From the NCBI GenBank assembly GCA_029865385.1, contig JAOUGX010000013.1:1-64000 (forward strand): 64,000 bases of DNA. The letters run 5' to 3'. Shown here piece by piece: positions 26,847 through 37,166 of this stretch; the first letter of the stretch is position 1; each line of letters opens with the position of its first letter. Made by a program: the position numbers and the translations under genes. Origin of the DNA: Gammaproteobacteria bacterium (GTDB taxonomy: Bacteria; Pseudomonadota; Gammaproteobacteria; Steroidobacterales; Woeseiaceae). Under the pieces are notes generated by a model. It worked only from the letters and a program-made list of their open reading frames with translations. It had not been told where the DNA came from and did not search any database.

Positions 26847-28183
26847 ACTCCAATGCCGAAAACCTGCGAAACTTTCGCTCCCGCCTCGAGGCAATCGGGG
26901 AAGGCGCGAACGGCGAAGATCCAATGTCCGACGAGGAACGCGTTCGGCGCGCGGGCAATGCTTTCCTGCGCGAAATCAACGGCCGCATGGCCGTCGATCT
27001 CGAGACCTGCATTCATTGTGGAATGTGCGCGGAAGCCTGTCATTTCTACGAGGCGACTCAGGACGAACGCTATACGCCCGCACACAAGTTCGATCCCCTG
27101 AGACGTTTTTACCGGCGGGAACTGAGCCCGATGCGCTGGCTGTTCCGTCCTTTCACCAGGAAAGTCGACGCCGCCGAACTTCGTGAGTGGCAGGAACTCG
27201 TGTACGACGCCTGCACCGGCTGCGGCCGCTGCGACATGATGTGTCCGATGGGCATCAACATATCGGAGTTGATAGTCGTAATGCGAAAGGGCATTGCGAG
27301 CGCCGGTCTTGCGCCGCCTGAAGTCCAGGCCTTGCAGAATGAGCAACTGACCGGTGGCAGCCTGTTCGGCGTCGACGCCGCCAAGCTGCGGGAGCTTGTC
27401 AGCCAGCTCAAGTCGCAACAGATCGAGGTGCCGCTCGATCAACCGAAGGCAGATATCCTGGTACTGACCACCGCGGTCGACGTGCTGGTGTTTACCGACG
27501 CGCTGGCTGCACTGGCCAGGATAATGAATCGATCAGGCGCCAGCTGGACCCTGTCGAGCAAAGCATTCGAGGCAGCCAATGTCGGGCTGATCTCCGGCAA
27601 CACATCGGCCCAGGCACTTGCCTCCGGAAGAATCATCGATCAGGCAGCGGCTATCGGTGCGAAAACCGTCCTCATCCCCGAGTCCGGGCACGCTTACCAG
27701 GCCTTGCGTTGGGAGGGAGCGGACAGTTCCGGCAACGAGCTGCCCTTCGAGGTTCTGGCTATCTCGGAATTCGTGACCAGGGAACTGGATGCAGGTCGGC
27801 TTAAATTCAAAGCGGCAGCAAACGGCCGCTCCGTCACGTACCACGATCCCTGCCGCCTCGGACGGCACGGCGGCGTTTTCGAGGAACCGCGGCGCCTGCT
27901 CGAAGCGATGGGACTGGAAAATCGTGACACCGAATCGAACCGTCGCGAAAACTATTGCTGCGGCGGCGGCTGTGGCGAATACACGATATCCCGCGCGGCA
28001 CCGCTTCGGCAGAAGGTATTCGAAATCAAGAGACGCGAGTTCGAGAATACCGGCGCCGACGCCGTGATCACGGCCTGCAGCAACTGCAGGGTCAATCTGA
28101 TGATCGGCGCGGAAAACGCCCGGTGGCAAAAGCCTATAGAAAGCCTGGTGGAAACCGTGGCGAAGAATCTAACTGATGCATAA
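26843..28183 (+). CDS. isp2: Isp2-like iron-sulfur protein (HdrD/DsrK-like)
   Basis: 446 residues, no signal peptide, so cytoplasmic. Two [4Fe-4S] motifs lie in the N-terminal third: CIHCGMCAEAC (residues 56-66) and CTGCGRCDMMCP near residue 130. The C-terminal half has one CCG-domain set: DPCRLGRHGG, ENYCCGGGCGE and ITACSNCRVN, the binding pattern of a noncubane cluster in HdrB/HdrD. Resemblance to heterodisulfide reductase suggests electron exchange with a thiol or disulfide or with the quinone pool through Isp1. The exact partner in Isp-type hydrogenases is unsettled. Confidence 0.92.
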   Translation: MNSNAENLRNFRSRLEAIGEGANGEDPMSDEERVRRAGNAFLREINGRMAVDLETCIHCGMCAEACHFYEATQDERYTPAHKFDPLRRFYRRELSPMRWLFRPFTRKVDAAELREWQELVYDACTGCGRCDMMCPMGINISELIVVMRKGIASAGLAPPEVQALQNEQLTGGSLFGVDAAKLRELVSQLKSQQIEVPLDQPKADILVLTTAVDVLVFTDALAALARIMNRSGASWTLSSKAFEAANVGLISGNTSAQALASGRIIDQAAAIGAKTVLIPESGHAYQALRWEGADSSGNELPFEVLAISEFVTRELDAGRLKFKAAANGRSVTYHDPCRLGRHGGVFEEPRRLLEAMGLENRDTESNRRENYCCGGGCGEYTISRAAPLRQKVFEIKRREFENTGADAVITACSNCRVNLMIGAENARWQKPIESLVETVAKNLTDA

Positions 28184-28201
28184 GCACGAGCAGGTGACGA
28201 A

Positions 28202-29920
28202 ATGAATGAACGAGTCGTTGTAGATCCGATAACGCGAATCGAGGGCCACCTGCGCATCGAGGCACAGATGGAGGGTGACCGGATCGCCCAGGCCTACTCA
28301 TCGGGAACGATGGTAAGAGGAATCGAGATCATACTGCGTGGCCGCGATCCCCGGGATGCATGGGCATTTGCGCAGCGCATATGCGGCGTATGCACGCTCG
28401 TGCACGGCATTGCTTCGGTCCGTGCCGTCGAAGACGCGCTGAAATACGAAATTCCGAAGAATGCACAGCTGATTCGCAACATGATGATCGGCGCGCAATA
28501 CGTGCACGACCACGTCATGCATTTCTACCACCTGCACGCGCTCGACTGGGTCGACGTCGTGTCGGCATTGCAGGCGGATCCGAAAGCGACCTCGGACCTG
28601 GCTCAAAGCATCAGCAACTATTCGAAGAGTTCGCCCGGCTATTTCCGCGATATGCAGGCCAAGCTCAAGGGCTTCGTCGAGGCCGGCCAACTGGGGATCT
28701 TTGCCAAGGCCTATTGGGGACACCCGGCCTACAAGCTGCCGCCGGAAGCCAACCTGATGGCTGTCGCACATTACCTGGAGGCGCTGACCTGGCAGCGCGA
28801 CGTTTCGAAAATGCTGACGATATTCGGCGGCAAGAACCCGCACCCGAACTTCCTGGTCGGAGGTGTTCCCTGCCCGATCGATCTCAATTCCGATTCCGCA
28901 ATCAACGCCGAAAAGCTCTCGCAAGTGCAGAACATCATCACGCAAATGCGGGAATTCGTGGATCAGGTTTACGTTCCCGATACGCTGGCGGTCGCCTCTT
29001 TTTACAAGGATTGGGGTGCACAGGGCGAAGGCGTCGGCAACTTCATGACCTACGGCGATTTTCCGGAACAGGGGATCAACGATCCGTCGACTTTCCTGTT
29101 CCCTCGCGGCGCGATCCTCAATCGCGACCTGTCAAACATTCACGATGTGGATCTCAACGACGACAGCCAGGTTCGCGAGTCGATTGCGCACTCCTGGTAT
29201 GACTACTCCGGCGGAAAGACCGAAAGCCTGCATCCTTACAAAGGCGAAACCGAGCTGAACTACGACGGTCCCACGCCGCCGTATTCACAGCTCGACGTGG
29301 AGAAAAGCTATTCCTGGCTGAAGTCGCCGCGCTGGAAAGGCCACGTCATGGAAGTCGGTCCGCTTGCCAGGGTGCTGATGATGTACGCCACGGGACATGC
29401 ACAGGCGCGCGAACTGGTCGATTACACCTTGTCGACATTGCAAATCCCGGTCGAGGCGCTGTTCTCGACTCTTGGCCGAACGGCAGCGCGCACGCTGGAG
29501 ACGAAAATTGTCGCAGACAATCTGCAAACCTGGCACAACAACCTGATTGGCAACATCAAGTCCGGCGACACGCGGACGTTCAATGAGGTTCTCTGGGAAC
29601 CGTCGTCGTGGCCAAAGAAAGCACAAGGCGTCGGCTTCATGGAAGCACCGCGCGGCGGGCTCGCGCACTGGATCGTCATCGAGAACGGCACGATCGCCAA
29701 CTACCAGGCGGTGGTACCGAGTACCTGGAATGCCGGGCCACGCGATGCCGATGGCAATCCGGGTCCCTACGAAGCGGCGCTTGCCGGCCATCAGTTGCAC
29801 GACCCGAAACAGCCGGTCGAGATACTCAGGACCATTCACAGCTTCGACCCCTGCATTGCCTGCGCAGTGCACGTAACCGATCCCGACGGCGAAGAACTCG
29901 TCAAGGTCAAAATCCTCTAG
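28202..29920 (+). CDS. hynL: [NiFe]-hydrogenase large subunit
   Basis: 572 residues. The L1 motif RICGVCTLVHG gives C61 and C64, and the L2 motif DPCIACAVH gives C551 and C554; these four Cys bind the Ni-Fe centre. Cleavage after H557 would remove a 15-residue tail ending VKVKIL, the substrate for the protease at 24216. The N-terminal VVVDPITRIEGHLRIE is typical of group 1 uptake enzymes. It is exported with the small subunit by the Tat system and oxidises H2 at the periplasmic side. An 18-bp gap follows isp2. Confidence 0.96.
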   Translation: MNERVVVDPITRIEGHLRIEAQMEGDRIAQAYSSGTMVRGIEIILRGRDPRDAWAFAQRICGVCTLVHGIASVRAVEDALKYEIPKNAQLIRNMMIGAQYVHDHVMHFYHLHALDWVDVVSALQADPKATSDLAQSISNYSKSSPGYFRDMQAKLKGFVEAGQLGIFAKAYWGHPAYKLPPEANLMAVAHYLEALTWQRDVSKMLTIFGGKNPHPNFLVGGVPCPIDLNSDSAINAEKLSQVQNIITQMREFVDQVYVPDTLAVASFYKDWGAQGEGVGNFMTYGDFPEQGINDPSTFLFPRGAILNRDLSNIHDVDLNDDSQVRESIAHSWYDYSGGKTESLHPYKGETELNYDGPTPPYSQLDVEKSYSWLKSPRWKGHVMEVGPLARVLMMYATGHAQARELVDYTLSTLQIPVEALFSTLGRTAARTLETKIVADNLQTWHNNLIGNIKSGDTRTFNEVLWEPSSWPKKAQGVGFMEAPRGGLAHWIVIENGTIANYQAVVPSTWNAGPRDADGNPGPYEAALAGHQLHDPKQPVEILRTIHSFDPCIACAVHVTDPDGEELVKVKIL

Positions 29921-29933
29921 GAGTCCGAACGAC

Positions 29934-30146
29934 ATGCGGAAACTGATTTCACTCATCCTGTTGGCAGGCGCCAGCACCGGTACCATTGCCGTTGCCCATC
30001 CGCTGCCCGGAGACCCGGCGCTCGCGGAGCAGCTGTTGCACCGGGGGCTGTCGCTGCACCACGCTCCCATGGTCATCCTGCTGTTGATCGCGGCGGCGCT
30101 GCTGGTCCTGTCCGCGAAGGCCTGGACAACCCGCAACAAGCATTAG
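29934..30146 (+). CDS. small membrane protein at the end of the hydrogenase operon
   Basis: 70 residues: a signal-like N-terminus (MRKLISLILLAGASTGTIAVA), a short periplasmic stretch with several His (HPLPGD, LLHRGLSLHHAP) and a second hydrophobic helix, ending RNKH. I do not recognise a family; it is not HupE, which has more helices. It starts 13 bp after the large-subunit stop. The three His in LLHRGLSLHH could bind metal, which would suit a nickel-related role, but this is only a guess. Confidence 0.65.
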   Translation: MRKLISLILLAGASTGTIAVAHPLPGDPALAEQLLHRGLSLHHAPMVILLLIAAALLVLSAKAWTTRNKH

Positions 30147-30169
30147 GCGCACGCGACTATCCGTAATTT

Positions 30170-30205
30170 CCGCGGCATTACAAATGCCTGCGGATTCGGT
30201 ATAAA
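30170..30205 (+). promoter_or_regulatory. hairpin and -10-like hexamer upstream of the UbiA gene
   Basis: CCGCGGCATT and AATGCC-T-GCGG pair over a 3-base loop (30170-30193) with one bulge. TATAAA follows at 30200-30205. No T-tract follows the hairpin, so it is a weak terminator at best; the TATAAA could be a -10 box giving a leader of about 60 bases for the UbiA gene. It marks a likely break between the hydrogenase and quinone/NQR transcription units. Confidence 0.35.
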
Positions 30206-30270
30206 ACACTGCCTAACGGTTTCTCGTGAATCAGCTTATGATTTGCGACGGCCTTCACGGGAGAACAACC

Positions 30271-31260
30271 ATGCCAGCAGACTCCTTACGACATGCGAGC
30301 CCGATAGCGGAAGATTTCCATGGGGGTTCGCCGGGCGCGATTGCAAAACGCCTGTTTCACGCGACACGTCCGAAATTCTTTCCGGCCTCGGTACTGCCGG
30401 TACTTGCCGGTAGCGCATGGGGCGTTGCAGCGAGCGGCGCGCCCGACCTGGGTGTGTTTGCGCTCGCATTGCTGGCCACAGTCTGCGTTCACGCCGGCAG
30501 CAACGTGCTGAATGACGTCGGAGACGACTCCGGCGGCACCGACCGCGTGAACGACGACAGGATTTATCCGTATACGGGCGGTTCGAGATTCATTCAGACC
30601 GGCATACTGAGTGCCGTTGCGATGGCAAGGCTTGGCATCAGCCTGTTGTTGATCGCCGCTGTCGCGGGCTTCGTGCTGATCGCGATCAAGGGCCCGATGA
30701 TTCTTTATTTTGGAATGGCGGGTGTAAGCCTGGGCGTCCTGTATTCACTCGGTCCGGTGCGTTTGAGTTCGATTGGACTTGGCGAAACCGCGGTGGCCAT
30801 TGCATTCGGCGTCATTCCTGTATGCGGCGCGGCCTGGCTGCAGGGTGCAGCCCTCGACATGCAGCTGCTGATATTTTCACTGCCCGTCAGCGCCTGGGTC
30901 GCCGCCATACTGCTGATCAACGAGGTACCGGATATCAAGGCCGATGGGGCAACCGGAAAGGGTACGCTGCCAGTACGATTAGGCCTTCGCGGCACGGCAA
31001 ATCTCTACCTGACTCTGCACCTTTCGGCTATCGCAGCCTGTGTCTACCTCGGCGTGGCGGGCGCGATGCCCCTGGTCGCGCCGCTGCTGCCCGCCGTGCT
31101 TCTGTTTCTGACCGTTCGCGCGGCAGTCGCGATTCGCCGCGGCATTGCCGATCGCTCCGCCATGACAAAAGCCATCGAAAGCACGCTGGCGATTCATACG
31201 CTCGGGTCGCTGTGGCTGGTTGCATGCATGCTCTACGTTTACTGGACGACAGTGGCATAA
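30271..31260 (+). CDS. UbiA-superfamily prenyltransferase (MenA-like)
   Basis: 329 residues from the ATG at 30271, which has a GGGAG box 9 bp upstream; a GTG at 30226 would add 15 residues. About eight to nine membrane helices. The first Asp-rich motif is NVLNDVGDDSGGTD and the second is NEVPDIKAD, the two Mg-diphosphate sites of the superfamily. GGSRFIQTG after the first motif resembles 1,4-dihydroxy-2-naphthoate prenyltransferases. It could make a naphthoquinone or another prenylated quinone used by the flanking respiratory complexes. The acceptor is not fixed by sequence. 38 bp separate it from nqrA. Confidence 0.85.
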   Translation: MPADSLRHASPIAEDFHGGSPGAIAKRLFHATRPKFFPASVLPVLAGSAWGVAASGAPDLGVFALALLATVCVHAGSNVLNDVGDDSGGTDRVNDDRIYPYTGGSRFIQTGILSAVAMARLGISLLLIAAVAGFVLIAIKGPMILYFGMAGVSLGVLYSLGPVRLSSIGLGETAVAIAFGVIPVCGAAWLQGAALDMQLLIFSLPVSAWVAAILLINEVPDIKADGATGKGTLPVRLGLRGTANLYLTLHLSAIAACVYLGVAGAMPLVAPLLPAVLLFLTVRAAVAIRRGIADRSAMTKAIESTLAIHTLGSLWLVACMLYVYWTTVA

Positions 31261-31298
31261 ATTCCCGCGGAGATCGGCCGACCGATAAAACACTTCAG

Positions 31299-32645
31299 AT
31301 GCTGATAAGAATAAAAAAAGGACTCGACATTCCCCTTGCCGGCGCGCCACAGCAAATAATCGCTGACGCAAATAATTGCAGCAGCGTCGCACTGCTCGGA
31401 GCCGACACCCCCGGCCTGAAACCCGCAATGGCGGTGCAGGAAGGCGAACGGGTTTCGCTGGGTGATGTTCTGTTCACCGACAAGCGTAATCCGGCCGTAA
31501 CTTTCGTATCGCCAGGCAGCGGCGTCGTCAGCGCCATCAACCGCGGCGAGAAACGCGTGTTGCAGTCCGTTGTCGTCGATCTGGACGGTACGGACGAGAA
31601 AATATTTGAATCGTTCGACGAGCAACAGATACGCAGCCTGGATGCTGTAAAGATTCGCGACATGCTTATCGCCTCCGGCCAGTGGACCGCCTTCCGTACC
31701 CGCCCTTTCAGCCATATCCCGGATCCGGCGACCTCGCCCCATTCGATTTTCGTTACGGCGATCGACAGCAATCCGCTGGCGGCAGACCCTGCCGTCATCG
31801 TCCGTGAAAACAGCGATGCATTTGTTTCCGGGCTCAGGCTTGTATCGAAACTTGCCGACAACAGGACGTTTCTTTGCACGGCAAAGGACAGTGACATCCC
31901 CTGCCCTGAAGAAGAACCGTTCGTACGGGCGGAGTTCGCGGGCCCGCACCCGGCCGGACTGGTGGGTACCCATATCCATTTTCTCGAGCCCGTGGGAGCG
32001 GCGCGTACCGTCTGGCATATCGGCTACCAGGACGTGATCGCCATTGGCAGATTGTTTCTGGAGGGGCGGCTTTTCGTCGAACGAATTGTCGCCGTGGGCG
32101 GTCCGCTGGCCCGCTGGCCGCGCCTTGTACGCACGCGTGCAGGTGCCAGCGTCCGCGACTTGTTGCAAGGCGAGACCATTGCAGGCAGTCGACGGGTGAT
32201 CTCGGGATCGGTTCTGTCCGGCCATCACGCGGCGCGGCATGCCGCCTGGCTGGGTCGTTATCACAATCAAATCAGCATCTTGCGGGAAGGAAGCCCGCGC
32301 GAATTCCTCTCCTGGATGCGCCCGGGTCTCGGCAGATATTCGTCGCTGCGGACCTATGCCGGCCATGTTTTCCGGCGCGGCACCTTCGACCTGACTACAT
32401 CGCAGAACGGAAGCCCTCGCGCGATGGTCTCGACCGGCAGCTTCGAGCGAGTCATGCCGCTGGATATTCTGCCGACGCCGTTACTGAAAGCACTGCTCGT
32501 GCGTGATACCGACAGCGCGAGCTCGCTCGGCTGCCTCGAACTCGACGAGGAAGACCTGGCGCTGTGCTCGTTCGTCTGTAACGGCAAGTACGAGTACGGG
32601 CCGCATTTGCGCATGACGCTCGACGAGATCGAGGCCAACGGCTGA
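31299..32645 (+). CDS. nqrA: Na+-translocating NADH:quinone reductase subunit A
   Basis: 448 residues from the ATG at 31299, giving [17 protein letters not shown], the normal NqrA start; the frame extends upstream to 30822 but only inside the UbiA gene. NqrA is the peripheral cytoplasmic subunit of Na+-NQR. Typical stretches are [17 protein letters not shown] and [14 protein letters not shown]. Overlaps nqrB by one base. Confidence 0.95.
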   Translation: MLIRIKKGLDIPLAGAPQQIIADANNCSSVALLGADTPGLKPAMAVQEGERVSLGDVLFTDKRNPAVTFVSPGSGVVSAINRGEKRVLQSVVVDLDGTDEKIFESFDEQQIRSLDAVKIRDMLIASGQWTAFRTRPFSHIPDPATSPHSIFVTAIDSNPLAADPAVIVRENSDAFVSGLRLVSKLADNRTFLCTAKDSDIPCPEEEPFVRAEFAGPHPAGLVGTHIHFLEPVGAARTVWHIGYQDVIAIGRLFLEGRLFVERIVAVGGPLARWPRLVRTRAGASVRDLLQGETIAGSRRVISGSVLSGHHAARHAAWLGRYHNQISILREGSPREFLSWMRPGLGRYSSLRTYAGHVFRRGTFDLTTSQNGSPRAMVSTGSFERVMPLDILPTPLLKALLVRDTDSASSLGCLELDEEDLALCSFVCNGKYEYGPHLRMTLDEIEANG

Positions 32646-33853
32646 TGAAGCGCCTGCGAAAATTTCTGGACGGACTCGAGCCGCTGTTCCTGCGCGGCGG
32701 CCGTTTCGAAAAATTCCATGCCATCTACGAGATGGTCGACACGCTGTTCTATTCACCGCCGGACGTAACACGCGGTTCGCCGCACGTTCGCGACGCGATA
32801 GATCTCAAGCGCGTCATGATCCTGGTGGTATTCGCCGTGACGCCCTGCGCCCTGGTCGGCATGTGGAACACGGGTTACCAGGCCAACGCGGCCATCGTCA
32901 GCCTTGGCATCGGAGAGATCGGCGGCTGGCGCGAGAGTATCCTGATGCTGCTCGGCGCGGGACACGACCCGGACAGCCTCTACGACAATTTCATGCTCGG
33001 ACTGAGTTACTTCCTGCCGATCTATATCGTCACGATGGCCGCCGGCGGCTTCTGGGAAATCCTGTTCGCCGGAATCCGTAATCACGAAATCAACGAAGGA
33101 TTTTTCGTTACCTCGATGCTTTATGCCCTGATCCTGCCGGCCACCATTCCGCTGTGGCAGGTGGCGCTCGGCATCAGCTTCGGCGTAGTCATCGGCAAGG
33201 AAATTTTCGGCGGCACCGGCAAGAACTTCCTGAACCCGGCCCTGGTCGGCCGGGCGTTCCTGTATTTCGCGTATCCGGCGCAGATTTCCGGCGATGCCGT
33301 GTGGACGCCGGTCGACGGATTCAGCGGCGCAACCGCACTCGGCATCAGCGCCATCGAAGGAATGAACGGCGTGCTTGCCAGCGGGCTGACCTGGGGCCAG
33401 GCGTTTTTCGGCCAGATGCAAGGCTCGATAGGCGAGACCTCGGCCGCCGCGTGCCTGTTCGGCGCGGCATTCCTTATTTACACCGGCATCGCATCGTGGC
33501 GGATTATCGCCGGGGTGTTCGCGGGCCTGATCATTCCGGCGATCGCCGCAGGTCTTGTTGACAGCAGCAACCCGATGATGAGCATGCCGTGGCACTGGCA
33601 TATTGTGCTCGGCGGATTCGCCTTCGGCGCGGTATTCATGGCCACCGATCCGGTCAGTGCCTGCAATACCGAAACGGGAAAATGGATCTTCGGCCTGTTG
33701 ATCGGCTTCCTGACTTTCGTCATTCGCGTGATAAATCCCGCGTTTCCGGAAGGCATCATGCTCGCCATCCTGTTCGGCAATATCTTCGCGCCGATCATCG
33801 ACTACTTTGTCATCCGGTCCAACGTGCGACGGAGGTTGCAGCGCAGTGGCTGA
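32645..33853 (+). CDS. nqrB: Na+-NQR subunit B
   Basis: 402 residues, polytopic. The motif [10 protein letters not shown] places the covalent FMN on Thr230. NqrB also binds riboflavin and ubiquinone in characterised enzymes and takes part in Na+ transfer. Conserved text includes [20 protein letters not shown] and [20 protein letters not shown]. Overlaps nqrC by 8 bp. Confidence 0.96.
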   Translation: MKRLRKFLDGLEPLFLRGGRFEKFHAIYEMVDTLFYSPPDVTRGSPHVRDAIDLKRVMILVVFAVTPCALVGMWNTGYQANAAIVSLGIGEIGGWRESILMLLGAGHDPDSLYDNFMLGLSYFLPIYIVTMAAGGFWEILFAGIRNHEINEGFFVTSMLYALILPATIPLWQVALGISFGVVIGKEIFGGTGKNFLNPALVGRAFLYFAYPAQISGDAVWTPVDGFSGATALGISAIEGMNGVLASGLTWGQAFFGQMQGSIGETSAAACLFGAAFLIYTGIASWRIIAGVFAGLIIPAIAAGLVDSSNPMMSMPWHWHIVLGGFAFGAVFMATDPVSACNTETGKWIFGLLIGFLTFVIRVINPAFPEGIMLAILFGNIFAPIIDYFVIRSNVRRRLQRSG

Positions 33854-34661
33854 CCCGGGCGCAAACCGCCGTTCGCGCGACAGCGTTGCCAACACGCTGA
33901 TCGTCGCCGTGAGTCTCAGCCTGGTCTGCTCGGTACTGGTTGCGGGCACTGCCGTATTCCTGAAACCGATACAACTGCAGAACGAAGCCGATTACCGGCA
34001 ACGCATTATTCTCGATGTCGCCGGACTCTATGAACCCGGAGTCGATCCCGGCGTTGCGTTTGCCGGCATCGAGGCGCGCATGGTGGAGCTTGAATCCGGC
34101 GAATACGTGGATGAACCGTCCGTCGACACGTTCGATGCGCAAACCTTCGCGAGCGACGCCGAACTCGGCATCGCGATTCCGGCCGACCTCGACATCGCCG
34201 CGATTCGCCGGCGCGCGCGCTATGCACCGGTTTACCTGGTCAGGGAGGGTAACGAGATCGAACAGATCATCCTGCCGGTGTACGGCTCGGGCCTGTGGTC
34301 GACAATGTACGGTTATCTCGCGCTGGAGAACGACGCCAGGACGGTTCGCGGCCTGCGCTTTTACAGTCATGCGGAAACTCCGGGACTCGGCGACCAGATC
34401 GACAAGCCGTCCTGGCGTTCACAATGGGCGGGCAAGAAGCTTTTCGATGACAGCGGCGAGATTCGTATCGAGGTGATCCGCGGCACGGTCGCCACAGAAG
34501 CGCCAGCAGCTTCCGCCGATACGGCATTCCAGGTCGACGGCCTCGCCGGCGCAACGCTGACCGGAAGGGGCGTTACCAATCTCGTTCACTACTGGATCGG
34601 CGAACACGGTTTCGGCCCGTATCTCGAGCAATTGCAGAATGACAAGGGATTACAGCCATGA
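33846..34661 (+). CDS. nqrC: Na+-NQR subunit C
   Basis: 271 residues from a GTG at 33846; the earlier ATG at 33807 lies inside nqrB. One N-terminal membrane helix ([20 protein letters not shown]) and a periplasmic FMN-binding domain. The flavinylation motif reads [10 protein letters not shown] with FMN expected on Thr237. The usual residue before Gly is Ser or Thr, here Ala. The flavin is attached by ApbE, encoded at 37167. Confidence 0.95.
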   Translation: MADPGANRRSRDSVANTLIVAVSLSLVCSVLVAGTAVFLKPIQLQNEADYRQRIILDVAGLYEPGVDPGVAFAGIEARMVELESGEYVDEPSVDTFDAQTFASDAELGIAIPADLDIAAIRRRARYAPVYLVREGNEIEQIILPVYGSGLWSTMYGYLALENDARTVRGLRFYSHAETPGLGDQIDKPSWRSQWAGKKLFDDSGEIRIEVIRGTVATEAPAASADTAFQVDGLAGATLTGRGVTNLVHYWIGEHGFGPYLEQLQNDKGLQP

Positions 34662-35317
34662 GTGAAACCAGAAAGATCCTGATCGATCCACTCATCGACA
34701 ACAACCCGGTGACGCTGCAGGTGCTTGGCATCTGCTCTGCCCTCGCCGTGACCACGTCACTGATGCCGGCGCTGCTGATGTGCCTGGCCCTTACAAGCGT
34801 CGCCGCCTTCTCGAATGCCGCTATCAGCAGCATTCGCAGGCGCATACCGAACAACATCCGCATCATCGTGCAGATGACCATCATCGCGTCGTTCGTCATT
34901 CTCGTAGACCAGTTGTTACGAGCCTACGCTTTCGAGACCAGCAAGCAATTGTCGGTTTTCGTCGGGCTGATCATCACGAACTGTATCGTACTGGGCCGCG
35001 CCGAAGCTTTCGCGATGAAGAACGGGGTCGCGCTGAGTTTTCTCGACGGCCTCGGCAACGGCCTTGGCTACAGCGCGATTCTTATTATTGTCGCGACGCT
35101 TCGCGAACTGTTCGGCGCCGGAACGTTGCTTGGCTATCGCATCCTGCCGCTTGTTTCCGATGGCGGCTGGTACGAGGCCAACGGCCTCATGCTGTTGCCG
35201 CCGAGCGCTTTCTTCATCATAGGCTTGCTGATCTGGGCCGTCCGCAGCTGGAAGCGCGAACAGGTCGAGCATCCTGAATATCAGATTCATGAAGTGCACC
35301 GGACCGGGGTACTTTGA
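34658..35317 (+). CDS. nqrD: Na+-NQR subunit D
   Basis: 219 residues with about six membrane helices. NqrD/RnfE text: [40 protein letters not shown] and [20 protein letters not shown]. With NqrE it forms the membrane half of the pump and shares an intramembrane Fe-S site with it. ATGA overlaps on both sides. Confidence 0.96.
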   Translation: MSETRKILIDPLIDNNPVTLQVLGICSALAVTTSLMPALLMCLALTSVAAFSNAAISSIRRRIPNNIRIIVQMTIIASFVILVDQLLRAYAFETSKQLSVFVGLIITNCIVLGRAEAFAMKNGVALSFLDGLGNGLGYSAILIIVATLRELFGAGTLLGYRILPLVSDGGWYEANGLMLLPPSAFFIIGLLIWAVRSWKREQVEHPEYQIHEVHRTGVL

Positions 35318-35925
35318 TGGCCGACTATGTCAACCTGTTCATCAAGGCGGCGTTCGTCGAAAACCTTGCGTTGTCCTTTTTCCTCGGCATGTGCACGTTC
35401 CTGGCCATCTCGAAAAAGGTCGAAACAGCACTGGGCCTCGGACTCGCGGTGCTTGTCGTTCAGGTCATCACCGTTCCGGTAAACCACCTCATCCATGTCC
35501 TGCTGCTGCAAAAAGGCGCGCTCGCCTGGGCCGGACTGCCGGACGTCGACCTGAGCTTCCTCGGCCTCGTAAGCTATATCGGCGTGATCGCCGCGCTCGT
35601 GCAGATTCTCGAGATGACACTCGATCGCTATGTGCCGAAGCTCTACAACGCACTCGGAATTTTCCTGCCGCTGATTACGGTGAATTGCGCGATTCTCGGC
35701 GGCACGCTTTTCATGGTCGAAAGGCAATACAGCTTCGGCGAAAGCGTCGTGTACGGTCTCGGCAGCGGCGGTGGCTGGGCAATCGCATTGATCGGGCTTG
35801 CCGGAATCCGTGAAAAACTGAAGTACAGCGACGTGCCGGACGGCCTGCAGGGACTGGGCATCACCTTTATCATCGTCGGGCTGATGTCACTCGGCTTCAT
35901 GGGTTTCTCGGGAATCCGGCTGTGA
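35314..35925 (+). CDS. nqrE: Na+-NQR subunit E
   Basis: 203 residues, six membrane helices, NqrE/RnfA family. Signature stretches are [20 protein letters not shown] and [20 protein letters not shown], each supplying a Cys of the intramembrane iron-sulfur centre shared with NqrD. Overlaps nqrF by 4 bp. Confidence 0.96.
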   Translation: MMADYVNLFIKAAFVENLALSFFLGMCTFLAISKKVETALGLGLAVLVVQVITVPVNHLIHVLLLQKGALAWAGLPDVDLSFLGLVSYIGVIAALVQILEMTLDRYVPKLYNALGIFLPLITVNCAILGGTLFMVERQYSFGESVVYGLGSGGGWAIALIGLAGIREKLKYSDVPDGLQGLGITFIIVGLMSLGFMGFSGIRL

Positions 35926-37166
35926 TAATCGACGACACCATCCTGCTGGACGTCGGCCTCGGCGTCGGCCTTTTCACGCTGATCATCCTGTTGCTGGTTT
36001 TTGTCATCCTTGCGGCCCGTGCCCGGCTCGTCAGCAGCGGCAGCGTTTCCGTGATAGTGAACGAGGACCGTGAGCTGAAGATCCCGGTTGGCGTGAAGCT
36101 GATGAACGGCCTTGCCGATGCCGACATATTCGTGCCGTCTGCCTGCGGCGGCGGCGGCACCTGCGGGCAATGCCGGGTGCGCGTTCTCGATGGCGGAGGC
36201 GCAATTCTTCCAACAGAGACCTCGCTGATCAACAAGCGCGAGGCGGCGAATCACGTGCGCCTCTCCTGCCAGGTCACCGTCAAGCAGGACATGCATATTC
36301 GCGTTGCCGATGAGGTGTTCGGCGTGCGCAAACTGAAATCCACCGTGGTATCGAATCACAATGTCGCGAGCTTCATCAAGGAACTGGTGCTGCGGTTGCC
36401 CGAAGGCGAGCTGCTGGACTACCGGGCCGGCGGCTATATCCAGATCGAATGCCCGCCGCACGACCTTTACTTCCGTAATTTCGATATCGATGAGCGATTT
36501 CGCAGCGAGTGGGACCGATACAATATGTGGCATTTCGAGTCCCACGTATCCAAGCCGGTTTCACGCGCCTATTCGATGGCAAGCTATCCGCTGGAAGGCG
36601 AGATCATCAAGCTGAACGTGCGTATCGCGACGCCACCGCCCGGTTCCGATGACAGCATTCCTCCGGGAATCATGTCGTCGTACATTTTCGGACTGAAGCC
36701 GGGCGATGTCGTGACGATCTCGGGGCCGTACGGCGATTTCTTCGCACGGGACACGCAGAATGAAATGGTCTTCATTGGCGGCGGCGCCGGGATGGCGCCG
36801 ATGCGCGCCCACATATTCGATCAGCTGAAGCGGCTGGAATCGAAGCGAAAGATGACGTTCTGGTACGGTGCCCGCAGCCGCAAGGAGTTGTTCTATGTCG
36901 AGGATTTCGACAGGCTCGCCGCCCGTAACGACAACTTCGACTGGCATGTCGCCCTGTCCGAGCCGCAACCGGAGGATAACTGGACCGGCTACGTCGGTTT
37001 CATTCACAAGGTGCTGCACGAGGAATACCTTGCAAAACATCGGGCGCCGGAAGACTGCGAGTATTACCTTTGCGGTCCGCCGATGATGAACGTTGCTGTG
37101 ATCAAGATGCTGGAAGATCTGGGCGTCACGCGCGACCACATTATGCTGGACGACTTCGGAGGCTGA
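35922..37166 (+). CDS. nqrF: Na+-NQR subunit F (NADH dehydrogenase module)
   Basis: 414 residues from a GTG start. One N-terminal membrane helix, a [2Fe-2S] domain with [20 protein letters not shown] and RLSCQ, an FAD domain with RAYSMASYP and an NADH-binding domain with [17 protein letters not shown] and [14 protein letters not shown]. It takes electrons from NADH at the cytoplasmic face. The next gene, apbE, starts immediately after its stop. Confidence 0.96.
   Translation: MIIDDTILLDVGLGVGLFTLIILLLVFVILAARARLVSSGSVSVIVNEDRELKIPVGVKLMNGLADADIFVPSACGGGGTCGQCRVRVLDGGGAILPTETSLINKREAANHVRLSCQVTVKQDMHIRVADEVFGVRKLKSTVVSNHNVASFIKELVLRLPEGELLDYRAGGYIQIECPPHDLYFRNFDIDERFRSEWDRYNMWHFESHVSKPVSRAYSMASYPLEGEIIKLNVRIATPPPGSDDSIPPGIMSSYIFGLKPGDVVTISGPYGDFFARDTQNEMVFIGGGAGMAPMRAHIFDQLKRLESKRKMTFWYGARSRKELFYVEDFDRLAARNDNFDWHVALSEPQPEDNWTGYVGFIHKVLHEEYLAKHRAPEDCEYYLCGPPMMNVAVIKMLEDLGVTRDHIMLDDFGG

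Noticed and set aside
30170-30193. terminator after the hydrogenase operon
   Set aside because: The hairpin has a bulge and no T-tract; kept only as a possible regulatory hairpin.
30822-31298. long N-terminal extension of NqrA
   Set aside because: The frame overlaps the UbiA gene and its composition is non-protein-like; the ATG at 31299 gives the family N-terminus.
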